Counted from the stretch's first letter, positions 1 to 7,747 are shown. The stretch is 64,000 bases of DNA from Streptococcus sp. Marseille-Q0941 (GCF_943736975.1 NZ_CALSFO010000003.1:600344-664343); one strand, 5' to 3'. Notes: a model not told the origin generated them from the letters alone. A program made the numbers and translations.

Positions 1-18
1 TTTGATCATGATTTTGGA

Positions 19-330
19 ATGAGTAAAGCAATTATTGTCAATACAAAAGGGGAGTTATTGACGAACGAAGTCTATTATTTAGTAAGAATAGTTGATTGGG
101 AAATTCAGGATGAAATTGTTTACCCAGATTTAGCATTAGATGAAGATAATTTTTCACTGGAGGCATATATTAATTCAGATAAAGATATTTTATTGTCTAC
201 CAATTATAATTATTCAGGAGCATTTATGGTGTCAGAAAATTTAAAAGAAAAAATATTGGAAAACTTTTCTTTGCCTTTTCTTTATTCTTTGGAAGACTGG
301 AAGGAATTAAATAATTCAGACTTTTTTTAG
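19..330 (+). CDS. Immunity-like protein, possibly 5'-partial
   Basis: Acidic protein of at least 103 residues, family not recognised. The frame is open to the left edge of the window (six more codons before the ATG) and no Shine-Dalgarno sequence precedes this ATG, so the true start may lie outside. Its low G+C and position as the first gene of the Rhs cassette array fit an immunity gene paired with a toxin tail that lies to the left. The function is inferred only from this context. Confidence 0.5.
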   Translation: MSKAIIVNTKGELLTNEVYYLVRIVDWEIQDEIVYPDLALDEDNFSLEAYINSDKDILLSTNYNYSGAFMVSENLKEKILENFSLPFLYSLEDWKELNNSDFF

Positions 331-443
331 GATTAATATAAATCAAAGAAGTGTTGGATAAACTTTTTCCATCCCAACATCTACTCCCTCTCCCGTTGGA
401 GAAGGCTGATAAGAGGGTAACAAGATGGATGAAATGACGTCTA

Positions 444-539
444 ATGAACAAAGCTCAAGCAGATAGATATATGAGCAAGCAATTAACTAGAATTGGTGGT
501 AAGTTTTTTGGAAAATACGGGTCACGTAGAAAATATTAA
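444..539 (+). pseudogene. Possible toxin C-terminal remnant (31 aa)
   Basis: Short frame beginning MNKAQADRYM and ending in a basic KYGSRRKY tail directly ahead of the DUF4303-like immunity gene. Basic tails of this kind are common at the ends of polymorphic toxin domains. No Rhs core is left upstream within the window, so this would be a toxin stub. No Shine-Dalgarno sequence is seen. The rest of 331-583 shows nothing recognisable. Confidence 0.25.
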
Positions 540-583
540 TAGAGAATGATTGATGTCAAAATTTCTATGAAAGGAAAATCAAA

Positions 584-1138
584 ATGAATATTTTAAGTAA
601 TTCTATAATTCAAGATTTAATTCAAAATGTATATAAAGGAGTTACAGATACATTTAACTATGTATTAGAGAGATATAATTCTAATGATGTTTTTGCTTAC
701 TCATTATATATTGATGACTATTGTTCATATCTGGGGTGGGCTGCTAACACTATTTCTCATTACAAAGAATTAAAGAAGAATCTGCCAGTTGAAGAACATT
801 CTTTTGTAAAATGGTATTATTCAGAATTTGAAATAGGCACAGGTGAAGTCCCCGAAGAAATTGATAAAATATTTAACCAAAATATTCAAGAAATTTTAGA
901 TAATATTCAAAAATTATTAGATGAAGATTTTGAAGTTGTTCAAGCAAATGTATATGATGCTATTATCGAAGGATTTAAATTAGCATTAACTGAGATGGAT
1001 AAAAATAAGATAAAAAATATAATATTTTTTGTGTCTATTGCAGATAGTGATAATACTGAAATTATGGAAAATTATTCTGCTGAGCAATTAAATTCATATG
1101 AAAAGTTCATTACGTTCAAAAACAGATTTCAAAATTAA
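584..1138 (+). CDS. DUF4303-like immunity protein
   Basis: 184-residue acidic protein with a good ribosome site (GAAAGGAAAA) before the ATG. The N-terminal helix followed by FAYSLYIDDYCSYLGWAANT, and the C-terminal segment FFVSIADSDN ... SAEQLN, resemble DUF4303. That family is known mostly as an immunity component next to polymorphic toxins. DUF4303 is assigned from memory of the motif pattern. The gene is very AT-rich compared with the Rhs fragments around it, as is usual for immunity genes in such arrays. It presumably once protected against a toxin whose remnant may be the 31-aa stub just upstream. Confidence 0.6.
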   Translation: MNILSNSIIQDLIQNVYKGVTDTFNYVLERYNSNDVFAYSLYIDDYCSYLGWAANTISHYKELKKNLPVEEHSFVKWYYSEFEIGTGEVPEEIDKIFNQNIQEILDNIQKLLDEDFEVVQANVYDAIIEGFKLALTEMDKNKIKNIIFFVSIADSDNTEIMENYSAEQLNSYEKFITFKNRFQN

Positions 1139-1258
1139 ATTTTATTATTTTTGAAATAAGAACTCAAGAAATGGCTATCTAAAAATTCTTAAATATATTA
1201 AACGAAGAGGAAAATTACCCCCTGGTAATAAATGTAAACACTAACAAAAGGAAAGAAT

Positions 1259-1672
1259 ATGTTATTTGCAACCTGTGATTATCCATCATGGACAAAAGTA
1301 GATAAAATTTGTGATGAGTTTTATGGAGTAGAACCAATTATTAAAAAATATCCTATACCATTTTCTATTGGGTTTTGTTTTAGATGCTTGGAGAAGGATA
1401 GTGGTTGGAAATCAAAGTCTAGATTTTCTAAAAAGGATAATGATTTAGGATTTGATATTGTCGTATATGAGGAGGATTTTATTCCTATTAAGAAAGATAT
1501 TAATGCTCAAAAAATAATTATTGGAACTGAATTCAAAGATTGCTTTTTTAATACAATGAAAAAATATGAAAAAAAGTTCCCAGAATTAAAGGAAGTTAAT
1601 CCTAAGTTTCTTTTAGAAATGGAAAAATGGCTCATCGAAAATCAATGGATTGAACCTATTGAACAAGCGTAA
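1259..1672 (+). CDS. Hypothetical immunity-like protein
   Basis: 137-residue protein, not recognised. It has a strong AAAGGAAAG ribosome site. Visible features are an aromatic and Cys-containing N-terminal half (FSIGFCFRCLEKDSGW) and a charged C-terminal helix ending in EMEKWLIENQWIEP. No signal peptide or membrane segment is seen. It lies between a DUF4303-like immunity gene and the next Rhs core tail, where immunity genes sit in each module of this array. Function is inferred from position only. Confidence 0.5.
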   Translation: MLFATCDYPSWTKVDKICDEFYGVEPIIKKYPIPFSIGFCFRCLEKDSGWKSKSRFSKKDNDLGFDIVVYEEDFIPIKKDINAQKIIIGTEFKDCFFNTMKKYEKKFPELKEVNPKFLLEMEKWLIENQWIEPIEQA

Positions 1673-1699
1673 GTTGGTTTGAAGCCAACCAAAATTTAA

Positions 1700-2347
1700 G
1701 GTCATCTGAAAAAGGAAACCAAGGTAACGTATGTCGCACACCAACCTTTCCGTCTGCAGAACCAGTATGCTGACCATGAGACAGAGTTCCACTACAACTT
1801 CTTCAGGTACTATGAGCCTGATACGGGGCGATTTGTGAATCAGGATCCGATTGGGTTGTTGGGTGGGGAGAATCTATATCAGTTTGCGCCGAACGTGCAG
1901 GGATGGGTTGATATTTTTGGTCTATATAATGCTCAGAAATGTGCATCAATTGCAGCTAGAATAGAAAATCTTAAATACGAAATATACGTAAAACGTATTC
2001 ACGCACTTGAGAGTAATCCAAATAATTTACCGTGGCGAATTGGTCCAGGAGAAGCTCTTAGAGATACTGTCCGAGGTCATGTAGAGCTACTGAATGCTGC
2101 GTATAGTAAACTAGCTAAAGCCGAAAAAGAGTGGGTTGATAATGGTTGCGACAAACCACTTCCTCCTTCTTCTCCCGTAACAAAATGCACTAATTGCTCC
2201 ACTGAAGAGAAACCATCTACTAATAATGATGCTTTAACAGCAATCGCCCTTGTTGGAACTGTTGTGCTAGTTAGTGTTTATATATATTCAACGGTGGGAG
2301 TATGTGGTGCTTTTGTGGTAGGAGGAAGTCTCGTAGGAGCAATGTGA
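1700..2347 (+). pseudogene. Rhs core C-terminus with hydrophobic toxin-like tail (cassette without 5' end)
   Basis: The reading frame opens inside an Rhs/YD-repeat core (GHLKKETKV ... FRLQNQYAD ... [20 protein letters not shown]) and passes the Rhs boundary (WVDIFGL in place of DPLGL) into a variable C-terminal region. That region has a helical, charged segment with a [16 protein letters not shown] start and a [15 protein letters not shown] motif, then a Pro/Cys-rich linker, then a strongly hydrophobic end from about 2,230 that could span a membrane. There is no start codon for a full Rhs protein; a GTG at 1,835 opens only the last 170 residues. It is therefore a promoterless CT cassette. The hydrophobic end suggests a membrane-acting toxin (inference). 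Confidence 0.7.
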
Positions 2348-2378
2348 AGTTTAATATTGATATAGGAGCATGATAGTT

Positions 2379-2915
2379 ATGAGCAATAGTGATTTTTATA
2401 TACAAAATATGATTGAAGCTTCTTTAGAACAAGAAGATTTCAGCCAAATAATTATACTACTAGATTCACTACCATCTAAAAATATACGTAGAGCATTGTA
2501 TTTATTATCAGAAATATTCCCAAATAAAATAGAAATTACTGAGAATGAATTTAAATTTATTAAATATATATTATCCAATAATAAATTTATAGTAGTTCAA
2601 AGCATCTCTGATTTTCTGAGAGCAATATCTATACTCAACTTTAATGACCTACAAAAACAGGAAATTGCTGATTTGATTTTTCAAAATCTAAATATTTTAA
2701 GCAAAAATTGTGATTTTGAGTTAAATGTACTAATAACAAAATTAATAGAACCCAATAAATTTTTTATGCAAGTTGAGAAAATTAAAAATAATTTAGATGA
2801 TTATTCAAGAAAATATTTATTAGATTTTATTTTTTATGAGAAAGAATATCTTGAAAATGGCTTTAATGAAGATGAAATAAATGATTTCATAAAATTTTTG
2901 AGCAATCCTAGATAA
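2379..2915 (+). CDS. Hypothetical immunity protein of the hydrophobic-tail cassette
   Basis: 178-residue all-helical-looking, AT-rich acidic protein that I cannot place in a named family. The ATG at 2,379 is chosen because GGAG (2,365-2,368) is well spaced from it, while the ATG at 2,370 is too close. It starts about 30 bases after the Rhs toxin tail ends, the normal place for the cognate immunity gene. Isoleucine- and asparagine-rich helices such as SIPSK-type repeats are not regular enough to call a repeat protein. Cytoplasmic, no signal peptide. Confidence 0.55.
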   Translation: MSNSDFYIQNMIEASLEQEDFSQIIILLDSLPSKNIRRALYLLSEIFPNKIEITENEFKFIKYILSNNKFIVVQSISDFLRAISILNFNDLQKQEIADLIFQNLNILSKNCDFELNVLITKLIEPNKFFMQVEKIKNNLDDYSRKYLLDFIFYEKEYLENGFNEDEINDFIKFLSNPR

Positions 2916-2917
2916 AA

Positions 2918-2990
2918 TAGCAAGTCGTAGCCTGCATGAAACCTCCAATTCCGCCTTAGCGTGAGTGCGGTACGCACGAATGCGGTTTAG
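2918..2990 (+). repeat. Intercassette repeat, copy 1 (diverged)
   Basis: Begins AGCAAGTCGTAGCCTGCATG and contains the hairpin core GTGCGGTACGCAC. The same element lies at the end of several immunity genes in this window, the clearest copies being at 7,748 and 8,858. It separates the immunity gene from the next Rhs core fragment. Confidence 0.75.
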
Positions 2991-2997
2991 CTGTCTA

Positions 2998-3186
2998 AAC
3001 TACACCAACGAAGACGGAGAAAGCCACCAACAAACCTACTGCTTCCACTGCGACCAAATCGGCATCCCGCGCGAGATGACCGATATCCATGGTAATCTCT
3101 TATGGTACGGCGAATATACCGCCTGGGGTCATCTGAAAAAAGATGAGAGGGTTTATAAGGATACGCATCCCAAGAGGCCCTTATAA
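2998..3186 (+). pseudogene. Rhs core fragment
   Basis: In-frame piece of Rhs core ([42 protein letters not shown]) that stops at 3,184-3,186 before reaching the QDPIGL hallmark. Both ends are missing compared with the longer copies at 10,268 and 11,491. The right end abuts a fragment of an unrelated gene, so this marks a recombination joint. Confidence 0.8.
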
Positions 3187-3432
3187 AAAATTCGTCTCAA
3201 GAATAACTATAACATCCATCTAATACAAAAATCGCCTTATATTCTTCTTGTTATTGAGGATATTGATGCCTTTAAAACTGGAGCTATTAACCTCTTTCAT
3301 GACTTACTTGATCCTGATAAAAAGTATCTGATTTATCGTGATTTTATCAAAACATATCGCAATATGACTCCGATTGAAAAAATTGAATTTTTCAAAAAGA
3401 AGACCGTCAAGGAAATCGTAGCAAAAAAATAA
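3187..3432 (+). pseudogene. 5'-truncated fragment of an unidentified protein
   Basis: An 81-codon open frame without a start continues directly after the Rhs stop codon. It encodes IHLIQKSPYILLVIEDIDAF and ends in KKKTVKEIVAKK. The clean end and absence of a start indicate the C-terminus of a gene whose front was lost at the joint near 3,187. I do not recognise the family. Base composition and the following small ORF and terminator look like Firmicutes DNA rather than Neisseria, but this is a judgement by eye. Confidence 0.45.
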
Positions 3433-3465
3433 GCTGTGGTATATATTTAGTGATGAGACAACGCT

Positions 3466-3570
3466 ATGAGAAAAACACTTTTTGGCTGGATGCTTGCATT
3501 TTCTGCATTACGCTTTCTTGACCGCTCAGTACGTCAGTCAACTAAAGCACTACGACGTCTATTGAAATAA
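3466..3570 (+). CDS. Small basic protein (34 aa)
   Basis: Open frame MRKTLFGWMLAFSALRFLDR then a basic tail RQSTKALRRLLK, followed closely by a rho-independent terminator, which supports it being expressed. The N-terminal half is an amphipathic/hydrophobic helix. The upstream ribosome site is weak. No family recognised; it could also be a chance frame. Confidence 0.35.
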   Translation: MRKTLFGWMLAFSALRFLDRSVRQSTKALRRLLK

Positions 3571-3574
3571 CTTC

Positions 3575-3601
3575 GTTCTGTTATCAAACAGAACTTTTTT
3601 T
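3575..3601 (+). terminator. Rho-independent terminator
   Basis: Perfect 8-bp stem GTTCTGTT / AACAGAAC with an ATCA loop followed by seven T residues. It ends the unit of the gene fragment and the 34-aa ORF. Confidence 0.8.
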
Positions 3602-3632
3602 CTTGATTAAAATCTATATCTCGTATATAATT

Positions 3633-3651
3633 AATCTATAACGTATAGATT
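3633..3651 (+). promoter_or_regulatory. Putative autoregulatory operator of the toxin-antitoxin pair
   Basis: Inverted repeat AATCTATA-ACG-TATAGATT about 10 bases ahead of the antitoxin ATG, preceded by TATA-rich sequence that can hold a -10 box. Such palindromes overlapping the promoter are the usual binding site of RelB/DinJ antitoxins. The ribosome site GGAGA (3,652-3,656) follows it directly. Confidence 0.6.
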
Positions 3652-3662
3652 GGAGATATATC

Positions 3663-3947
3663 ATGGCTATAACTTTATCGAAACAATACAATTTTAAACT
3701 GAATGAAACCACTATGGAACAAGCTCGAAGTATTATCAAGGAAAAGGGAATGACAATGACAGATGCTATTTCTTTATTTGTGGAGCAAATAGTCCTGGAG
3801 CAAGATTTGCCTATTAAGACGGCCGAAGATCTACATAGAGAACAGTTGATTGAAGAATTACAAGCCCAATCTGAACGTGTCTTGAGAGAATACGAGGCAG
3901 GCGAAGGAACTTCGCTAGACGATATGAGGATACGTTATGGCTTATAA
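3663..3947 (+). CDS. RelB/DinJ-type antitoxin
   Basis: 94 residues. The N-terminus (FKLNETTMEQARSIIKEKGMTMTDAISLF) has the ribbon-helix-helix pattern of RelB/DinJ antitoxins: a short beta strand, then two helices with conserved spacing. The acidic C-terminal half is the expected toxin-binding tail. It overlaps the toxin gene by 11 bases, so the two are translationally coupled, and a palindromic operator precedes it. It would bind the toxin and repress its own promoter. The wording of the proteins is typical of Firmicutes, which is unusual inside an array of Neisseria-like cassettes. Confidence 0.8.
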   Translation: MAITLSKQYNFKLNETTMEQARSIIKEKGMTMTDAISLFVEQIVLEQDLPIKTAEDLHREQLIEELQAQSERVLREYEAGEGTSLDDMRIRYGL

Positions 3948-4290
3948 AGTGATTGCTTCAAAAGAGGTCGAGGAGGCTATCGATAATATACACAACTATA
4001 TAGCTACGGTACTTCTATCCCCTCAATCCGCCAAAAATACTGTGGCTAAAATCTTAGACAGCTTAAAAAGTTTAGAGATTTTTCCTGAAGCAGGCTTTGA
4101 CGCTGATGAGAGAATCGGAGTAAAGATCAACAGCAAGTATCCCTCACGAGGAAAAATTATAGACCAATATGTTTTGCTTTACTTCATTGACCAAAAACGA
4201 AACACTATTTTTTTATCTCACCTATTCCATACTAAAAGTGACTACGTCACTTTGTTACAAAAAGACAATAAAAAAAGCCCAAATACTTGA
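3937..4290 (+). CDS. RelE/ParE-family toxin
   Basis: 117 residues beginning MAYKVIASKEVEEAIDNI, the strand-helix opening of the RelE/ParE fold, with an AKNTVAKILDSLKSLEIFPE helix pair, a YVLLYFID strand and a late LSHLFHTKSDY strand. These match the family with no internal damage. Such toxins cleave mRNA at the ribosome or poison gyrase; the sequence does not tell which. It overlaps the antitoxin. Positions 4,291-4,469 after it are AT-rich and hold no gene I can support. Confidence 0.8.
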   Translation: MAYKVIASKEVEEAIDNIHNYIATVLLSPQSAKNTVAKILDSLKSLEIFPEAGFDADERIGVKINSKYPSRGKIIDQYVLLYFIDQKRNTIFLSHLFHTKSDYVTLLQKDNKKSPNT

Positions 4291-4469
4291 GACAACTTTC
4301 TTAATGTTATAAGCTCTGAAACATTAATTGTTGGTGATGTTTTGGTTTAAAAATACGATAAATATAATTTTTTACAACTATATTTCCTTTAGAAATGTTG
4401 ATTTAATAAAGATTTAAACACTATAGAGTATGTCTTTGTAAAATACGGTTTAAAATTGGAGCAAGTAAA

Positions 4470-4847
4470 ATGAAAAAATTACTGATTGGAATGATTGGAA
4501 CTATTTTACTTTTGACAGGAGCTTTAAAAATGTCACAACCACTTAAAAAAAATACTCAATATAATGATTTGACTGTTAGATACTTTTTAGGAATAACTTT
4601 TCCTAAGTATAACCATCCTGCAAAATTGTATGATGAAATCAATTTAGATAAGGTAGACAATATCAGAAAAAGCAAAGAGACTATATCTTATTACATTGGG
4701 TTTTTTAAAGATGGAAAATTAATTAAATTTGAGAAATATAGTAATGATAATAAAATAATGGATTTTGTTTATGAATATGATGAGATGGGAAATCTGATCA
4801 AAATTTATAAAAATAACATTGAGGTAAGAAAACCGCTCCAAAAGTGA
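4470..4847 (+). CDS. Exported or membrane-anchored immunity-like protein
   Basis: 125 residues with an N-terminal signal or anchor (MKKLLIGMIGTILLLTGALK), a GGAG ribosome site, then a charged domain with YYIGFFKDGKLIKFEKY and YEYDEMGNLIKIY strands resembling an antiparallel sheet. Family not recognised. An exported immunity protein would fit a toxin acting at the cell envelope. No lipobox Cys is present. It is followed by a SUKH gene, giving two immunity-like genes in a row without an Rhs core between them. Confidence 0.55.
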   Translation: MKKLLIGMIGTILLLTGALKMSQPLKKNTQYNDLTVRYFLGITFPKYNHPAKLYDEINLDKVDNIRKSKETISYYIGFFKDGKLIKFEKYSNDNKIMDFVYEYDEMGNLIKIYKNNIEVRKPLQK

Positions 4848-4896
4848 AGGGAGAAGAAAAAAACTGTTGCTTGTTAAATTGTTAAAGGAGGTTGTT

Positions 4897-5379
4897 ATGC
4901 TTAGTTTTTATGATTGCGATAAAAATTTATCTGAAAATGATTTCAATGAGATTGAAAAAAATTTAGAAGTATCTTTTCCAGCTTCATTCAAGTCACATTA
5001 CTTCAAATGGAATGGAGGTACTCCCAATCTTTCATGTTTTGTCAATGATAATATCGATTATGACTATATTGAAATTCGCGACTTCATTCCAATGAAATAT
5101 TCTAAGCAGTTTGAGGATGATCCAGATTTTACATTGGAAGGAAGAGCTATAAATGAATGGACAGTTAATGAGTTACCTATAAATCTGATTCCTTTTGCTT
5201 TTGATTGGGGAGGAAATTACATCTGTTTAGAAAAAAATAGTTGGCAAATTATTTATTATGTAAGGGATGTATGGAGTGAAAATATATCAAGAGAAGCTAA
5301 TTTTAAAAAAAATTCAATTATTATTGCGAAATCATTTGAGGAGTTTTTAAATTATTTAGAAGAAAATCCTGATGATTGA
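4897..5379 (+). CDS. SUKH (SMI1/KNR4) family immunity protein
   Basis: 160 residues from the ATG at 4,897, which has a strong AAAGGAGG site; the upstream TTG in frame lacks one. [20 protein letters not shown], then [20 protein letters not shown] and [12 protein letters not shown] are the classic SUKH pattern (helix, LP/FP, YxxxY...NGG, then a WGG/FxxDxGG strand). SUKH proteins are known immunity factors, often against nuclease toxins of the HNH/Endo VII group. No toxin is left beside this one. Confidence 0.85.
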   Translation: MLSFYDCDKNLSENDFNEIEKNLEVSFPASFKSHYFKWNGGTPNLSCFVNDNIDYDYIEIRDFIPMKYSKQFEDDPDFTLEGRAINEWTVNELPINLIPFAFDWGGNYICLEKNSWQIIYYVRDVWSENISREANFKKNSIIIAKSFEEFLNYLEENPDD

Positions 5380-5413
5380 TAAACTGGCGTAGCGTCGTAT
5401 ATATAGTAGGTGT

Positions 5414-5480
5414 AATAAGCCATAGCTCGCATGAAGCCTTCAATCTTGAAGAAGGATGTGTGCAGCTAGCCATAGCCCAC
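5414..5480 (+). repeat. Intercassette repeat, copy 2 (diverged)
   Basis: AATAAGCCATAGCTCGCATGAAGCC followed by CTTCAAT and GTGTGCAG matches the order of the intercassette element with many substitutions. A second partial GCCATAGCCCAC sits at its right end, next to an Rhs core fragment. Confidence 0.55.
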
Positions 5481-5748
5481 TACTTCCACTGCGACCAAAT
5501 CGGCATCCCAAGAGAGATGACCGACAAGGACGGCAATTTGTTGTGGTTCGGCAACTACACCGGCTGGGGTTGTCTGAAATATTTCTTCCCTAACAATCTA
5601 AGCCAAAACCGCCTACGAATACGGCCAAGACAGTCATACTCAAAAAATACAGGAACGTAAAAACAGATTAAACAACCTAAAAAAGAGCATAAAGAAAATT
5701 GCGTCACGAGTATTAAATAAAATTCAGATATTGAATTTATCAACTTAG
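5481..5748 (+). pseudogene. Rhs core fragment joined to a toxin tail remnant
   Basis: 5,481-5,580 encodes Rhs core ([32 protein letters not shown]). The QNQYAD...QDPIGL part is deleted and the sequence jumps, in another frame (from 5,602), to [17 protein letters not shown] ... a lysine-rich helix ending at the stop 5,746-5,748. That tail is followed by the ankyrin gene, so it is likely the last part of its toxin. Family not recognised. Confidence 0.6.
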
Positions 5749-5765
5749 AACTATAGGTATTGTTA

Positions 5766-6152
5766 ATGAAAAAAGAATTATTATGTATTTTAAAAAAATA
5801 TGAAACGCATCCTGATTTTTTGGGTGACACTATTGAAGATGTAAATCAAGTAGGTGGTATGGATGATACAGTTTTACATATTGCAGCCAGAAATAATTCT
5901 TTAAATGATGCTCTTGTATTTCTTCAAAATGGGGCATTGATCGATCTTAAAGGGGACTTAGGATATACTCCCCTACATTATGCATGCATGTTTGGAAATA
6001 TAGAAATGGTGAAATTACTCCTTGACAATGGTTCTGATAAAAATATACAAAATGAATTTGGGGAAAATGCCCTTAGAATAGCAATTAACTCATCCAATGA
6101 AAATAAAGAGAAGATAGTTAAACTATTAAATAATTTTAAAAAACGTAAATAA
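5766..6152 (+). CDS. Ankyrin-repeat protein, probable immunity factor
   Basis: 128 residues from ATG 5,766. Three ankyrin repeats are readable: DTVLHIAARNNSLNDALVFL, GYTPLHYACMFGNIEMVKLL and GENALRIAINSSNENKEKIV, each with the TPLH-type turn and GN/NG loop. Short ankyrin proteins directly after toxin tails are a known class of immunity proteins. It starts 18 bases after the toxin remnant. The ribosome site is weak (AGGT). Binding of a toxin partner is inferred. Confidence 0.7.
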   Translation: MKKELLCILKKYETHPDFLGDTIEDVNQVGGMDDTVLHIAARNNSLNDALVFLQNGALIDLKGDLGYTPLHYACMFGNIEMVKLLLDNGSDKNIQNEFGENALRIAINSSNENKEKIVKLLNNFKKRK

Positions 6153-6175
6153 AAAATAAATTATAAATCAATCTT

Positions 6176-6212
6176 GGTGGGCTATAGCATGCATGAACCC
6201 CCTAATCTTAAC
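6176..6212 (+). repeat. Intercassette repeat, copy 3 (short remnant)
   Basis: GTGGGCTATAGCATGCATGAACCCCCTAATC is a degraded form of the start of the element (compare CCGTAGCCTGCATGAAACCTCCAAT at 2,925). The DUS and hairpin part and the Rhs core are absent here. Confidence 0.4.
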
Positions 6213-6267
6213 AATATGGTATTGAAGGAAATATGCTTCTATCAAAAAATTTATGGAGGATACTTTT

Positions 6268-6783
6268 GTGTTCAAATTAAAATTATTTCCCGAGGATTTT
6301 TTTAATCTATGTATTAAGCGTAAAGTAGAAATTAAAAAGTTAGATAAACTTCCTAAACTGGATAACAACTATTTGTTATTTATTGCTAACTATCAGGATG
6401 TAGAGATAATACCTGATATTTCTCTTTTTAATTATGAAGAAGCTTTAAATGAAAATAGATACTTAGAGTGTCATTATCCCGAAATATCAAGGTCTTTTTG
6501 GAGTATTGGACAAGCGGGGCAGGGAGATGGATGGTTTTTAAATAAAATAGATAATACCATTTTGCATTATAATCATGATAGTGGAGAATATACCAAATCT
6601 GGATTTACAAATTTAGGGATAGATTTCTCACAATTTATCCATTTGGCTCTCTTATACCGAGATTTAGAACACCTATTAGATGAAGGAGATACACTAACGG
6701 ATAATATAAAAACTGAGTTTATATATTCAGTAAATAGTATAAGCAATAATTTGTTTAATGTTTATCCATTTAAGTATTTTTAA
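6268..6783 (+). CDS. SUKH-like immunity protein
   Basis: 171 residues from a GTG at 6,268 with GGAGG (6,255-6,259) at good spacing; an in-frame ATG at 6,253 overlaps that site and is less likely. The middle holds FWSIGQAGQGDGWFLNK and ILHYNHDSGEY, then a helix FIHLALLYRDLEHLLDEG. The GQxGxGDxW pattern followed by a DH strand resembles SMI1/KNR4-like folds, but the N-terminus is different. No Rhs or toxin piece is left directly upstream, so the gene is an orphan. Cytoplasmic. Confidence 0.55.
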   Translation: MFKLKLFPEDFFNLCIKRKVEIKKLDKLPKLDNNYLLFIANYQDVEIIPDISLFNYEEALNENRYLECHYPEISRSFWSIGQAGQGDGWFLNKIDNTILHYNHDSGEYTKSGFTNLGIDFSQFIHLALLYRDLEHLLDEGDTLTDNIKTEFIYSVNSISNNLFNVYPFKYF

Positions 6784-6806
6784 TTGGAATATTCAATAAA
6801 TTTATT

Positions 6807-6850
6807 AAGCAAGCCGTAGCCCACACAAAACTTTCAGTCCTGACGTATCA
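6807..6850 (+). repeat. Intercassette repeat, copy 4 (left half)
   Basis: AAGCAAGCCGTAGCCCACAC then AAAACTTTCAGTCCTGACGTA, almost identical to the copies at 7,748 and 8,858 for the first 45 bases, after which the sequence changes directly into a toxin tail. The hairpin and DUS half is missing. Confidence 0.85.
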
Positions 6851-7193
6851 TGTAAGTGGAGAACTGAAAGGGAGATACCCTCATGGCGTGCCCTTTAATA
6901 TGTTTGGATTACCTGATTTTAGTCGTTATTCAGTGAAAAATGTTATTATTGGTAAGTCTATTAGTGAATATAAAGATTTTAAGAAAGCAAATATATTGGC
7001 TTTTGGAAAAAATAATCCTTTTCGTTCAAAAGCTCCTCCAGGTTTTGTTTGGCATCATGATACAGGAGGGGTGATGAGACTACTTCCTAAAGATATACAT
7101 AAGTCTGTGAAACATACAGGCAGTGCGGTCCAACATCAAACAAGGAAGGGAAAAGGGAAAAGGGAAAAGGGAAAAGGGAAAAGGAAAACGTAA
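6840..7193 (+). pseudogene. WHH-type HNH/Endo VII nuclease toxin tail without its Rhs carrier
   Basis: The frame runs from the repeat as ...GELKGRYPHGVPFNMFGLPDF, then YSVKNVIIG, DFKKANI, PPGFVWHHDTGGVMRLLPKDIH and HTGSAVQH. These are the G-x-PDF, DFxxAN, WHH, M-L-P and H...HTG motifs of the WHH nuclease family (HNH/Endo VII superfamily), so the catalytic His residues are intact. The Rhs core and start are lost; a GTG at 6,888 could open 101 residues but no ribosome site is seen. The C-terminal end is a lysine/arginine tail made by a seven-base repeat. The SUKH gene that follows fits as its immunity gene. Confidence 0.7.
7148..7182 (+). repeat. Heptanucleotide tract (GGGAAAA)5
   Basis: Five perfect copies of GGGAAAA, then a sixth shortened one, inside the last codons of the WHH nuclease tail. 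The unit is not a multiple of three, so a change in copy number shifts the reading frame. It lies after the catalytic residues. Confidence 0.95.
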
Positions 7194-7243
7194 AGGAAAG
7201 TGTTAAATAACTTAGTAAAATTAGTATTAGGAGTAATTTAAAA

Positions 7244-7729
7244 ATGAATATTAAATTTAAGAAATTTGGTTTGAGCCCAGATGACATACAACAGATGAAA
7301 AATTATGGAATTTTGCCAGATAAGAGGACTTTAAGAAGTTTAAGTAAAGCATATAATTCAATCAACCCTAGTATTGAAGATATTATTAAATTTCAAGATA
7401 AATTAGGTTTTAAGATTGATACGGATTATGTTGATTTTTTGCTTAAAAATAATGGAGGAGTTCCATCCAAGATTAGAATAAAAGGCAATAAGATGGTCAT
7501 TGATCATTTTTTGTCTTTTAAGTCTGATTATAAACTTAACTCTATCATTGATATATATCCCGATTTTCAACAATATGGATTGCCTATTGCAAATACTCCT
7601 TCAGGTGATAGTATCATTTTATCTTCAGATGGAAAAATTCGTTTTTTTAATCATAATATCGACTCTATTGATGAAGAGATCGGAGTGATTGCAGATAATT
7701 TTTTAGAATTGCTTGAAAAATTATATTAG
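7244..7729 (+). CDS. SUKH family immunity protein (partner of the WHH nuclease tail)
   Basis: 161 residues with an AGGAG ribosome site. After a divergent N-terminus, SIEDIIKFQDKLGFKIDTDYVDFLLKNNGGVPSK shows the SUKH core (helix, LP-like turn, YxxFLxxNNGG). FQQYGLPIANTPSGDSIILSSDGKIRFF gives the later strands, and a C-terminal helix FLELLEKLY closes the fold. SUKH/WHH pairs are a well-known toxin-immunity combination, so protection from the adjacent nuclease is likely. Intact. Confidence 0.8.
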   Translation: MNIKFKKFGLSPDDIQQMKNYGILPDKRTLRSLSKAYNSINPSIEDIIKFQDKLGFKIDTDYVDFLLKNNGGVPSKIRIKGNKMVIDHFLSFKSDYKLNSIIDIYPDFQQYGLPIANTPSGDSIILSSDGKIRFFNHNIDSIDEEIGVIADNFLELLEKLY

Positions 7730-7747
7730 TAATCTATATTCTGTATA

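Noticed and set aside
7087..7287. Minus-strand Phe/Ser/Leu-rich frame over the GGGAAAA tract
   Set aside because: It is produced by the simple repeat and overlaps the SUKH ribosome site; no protein-like features.
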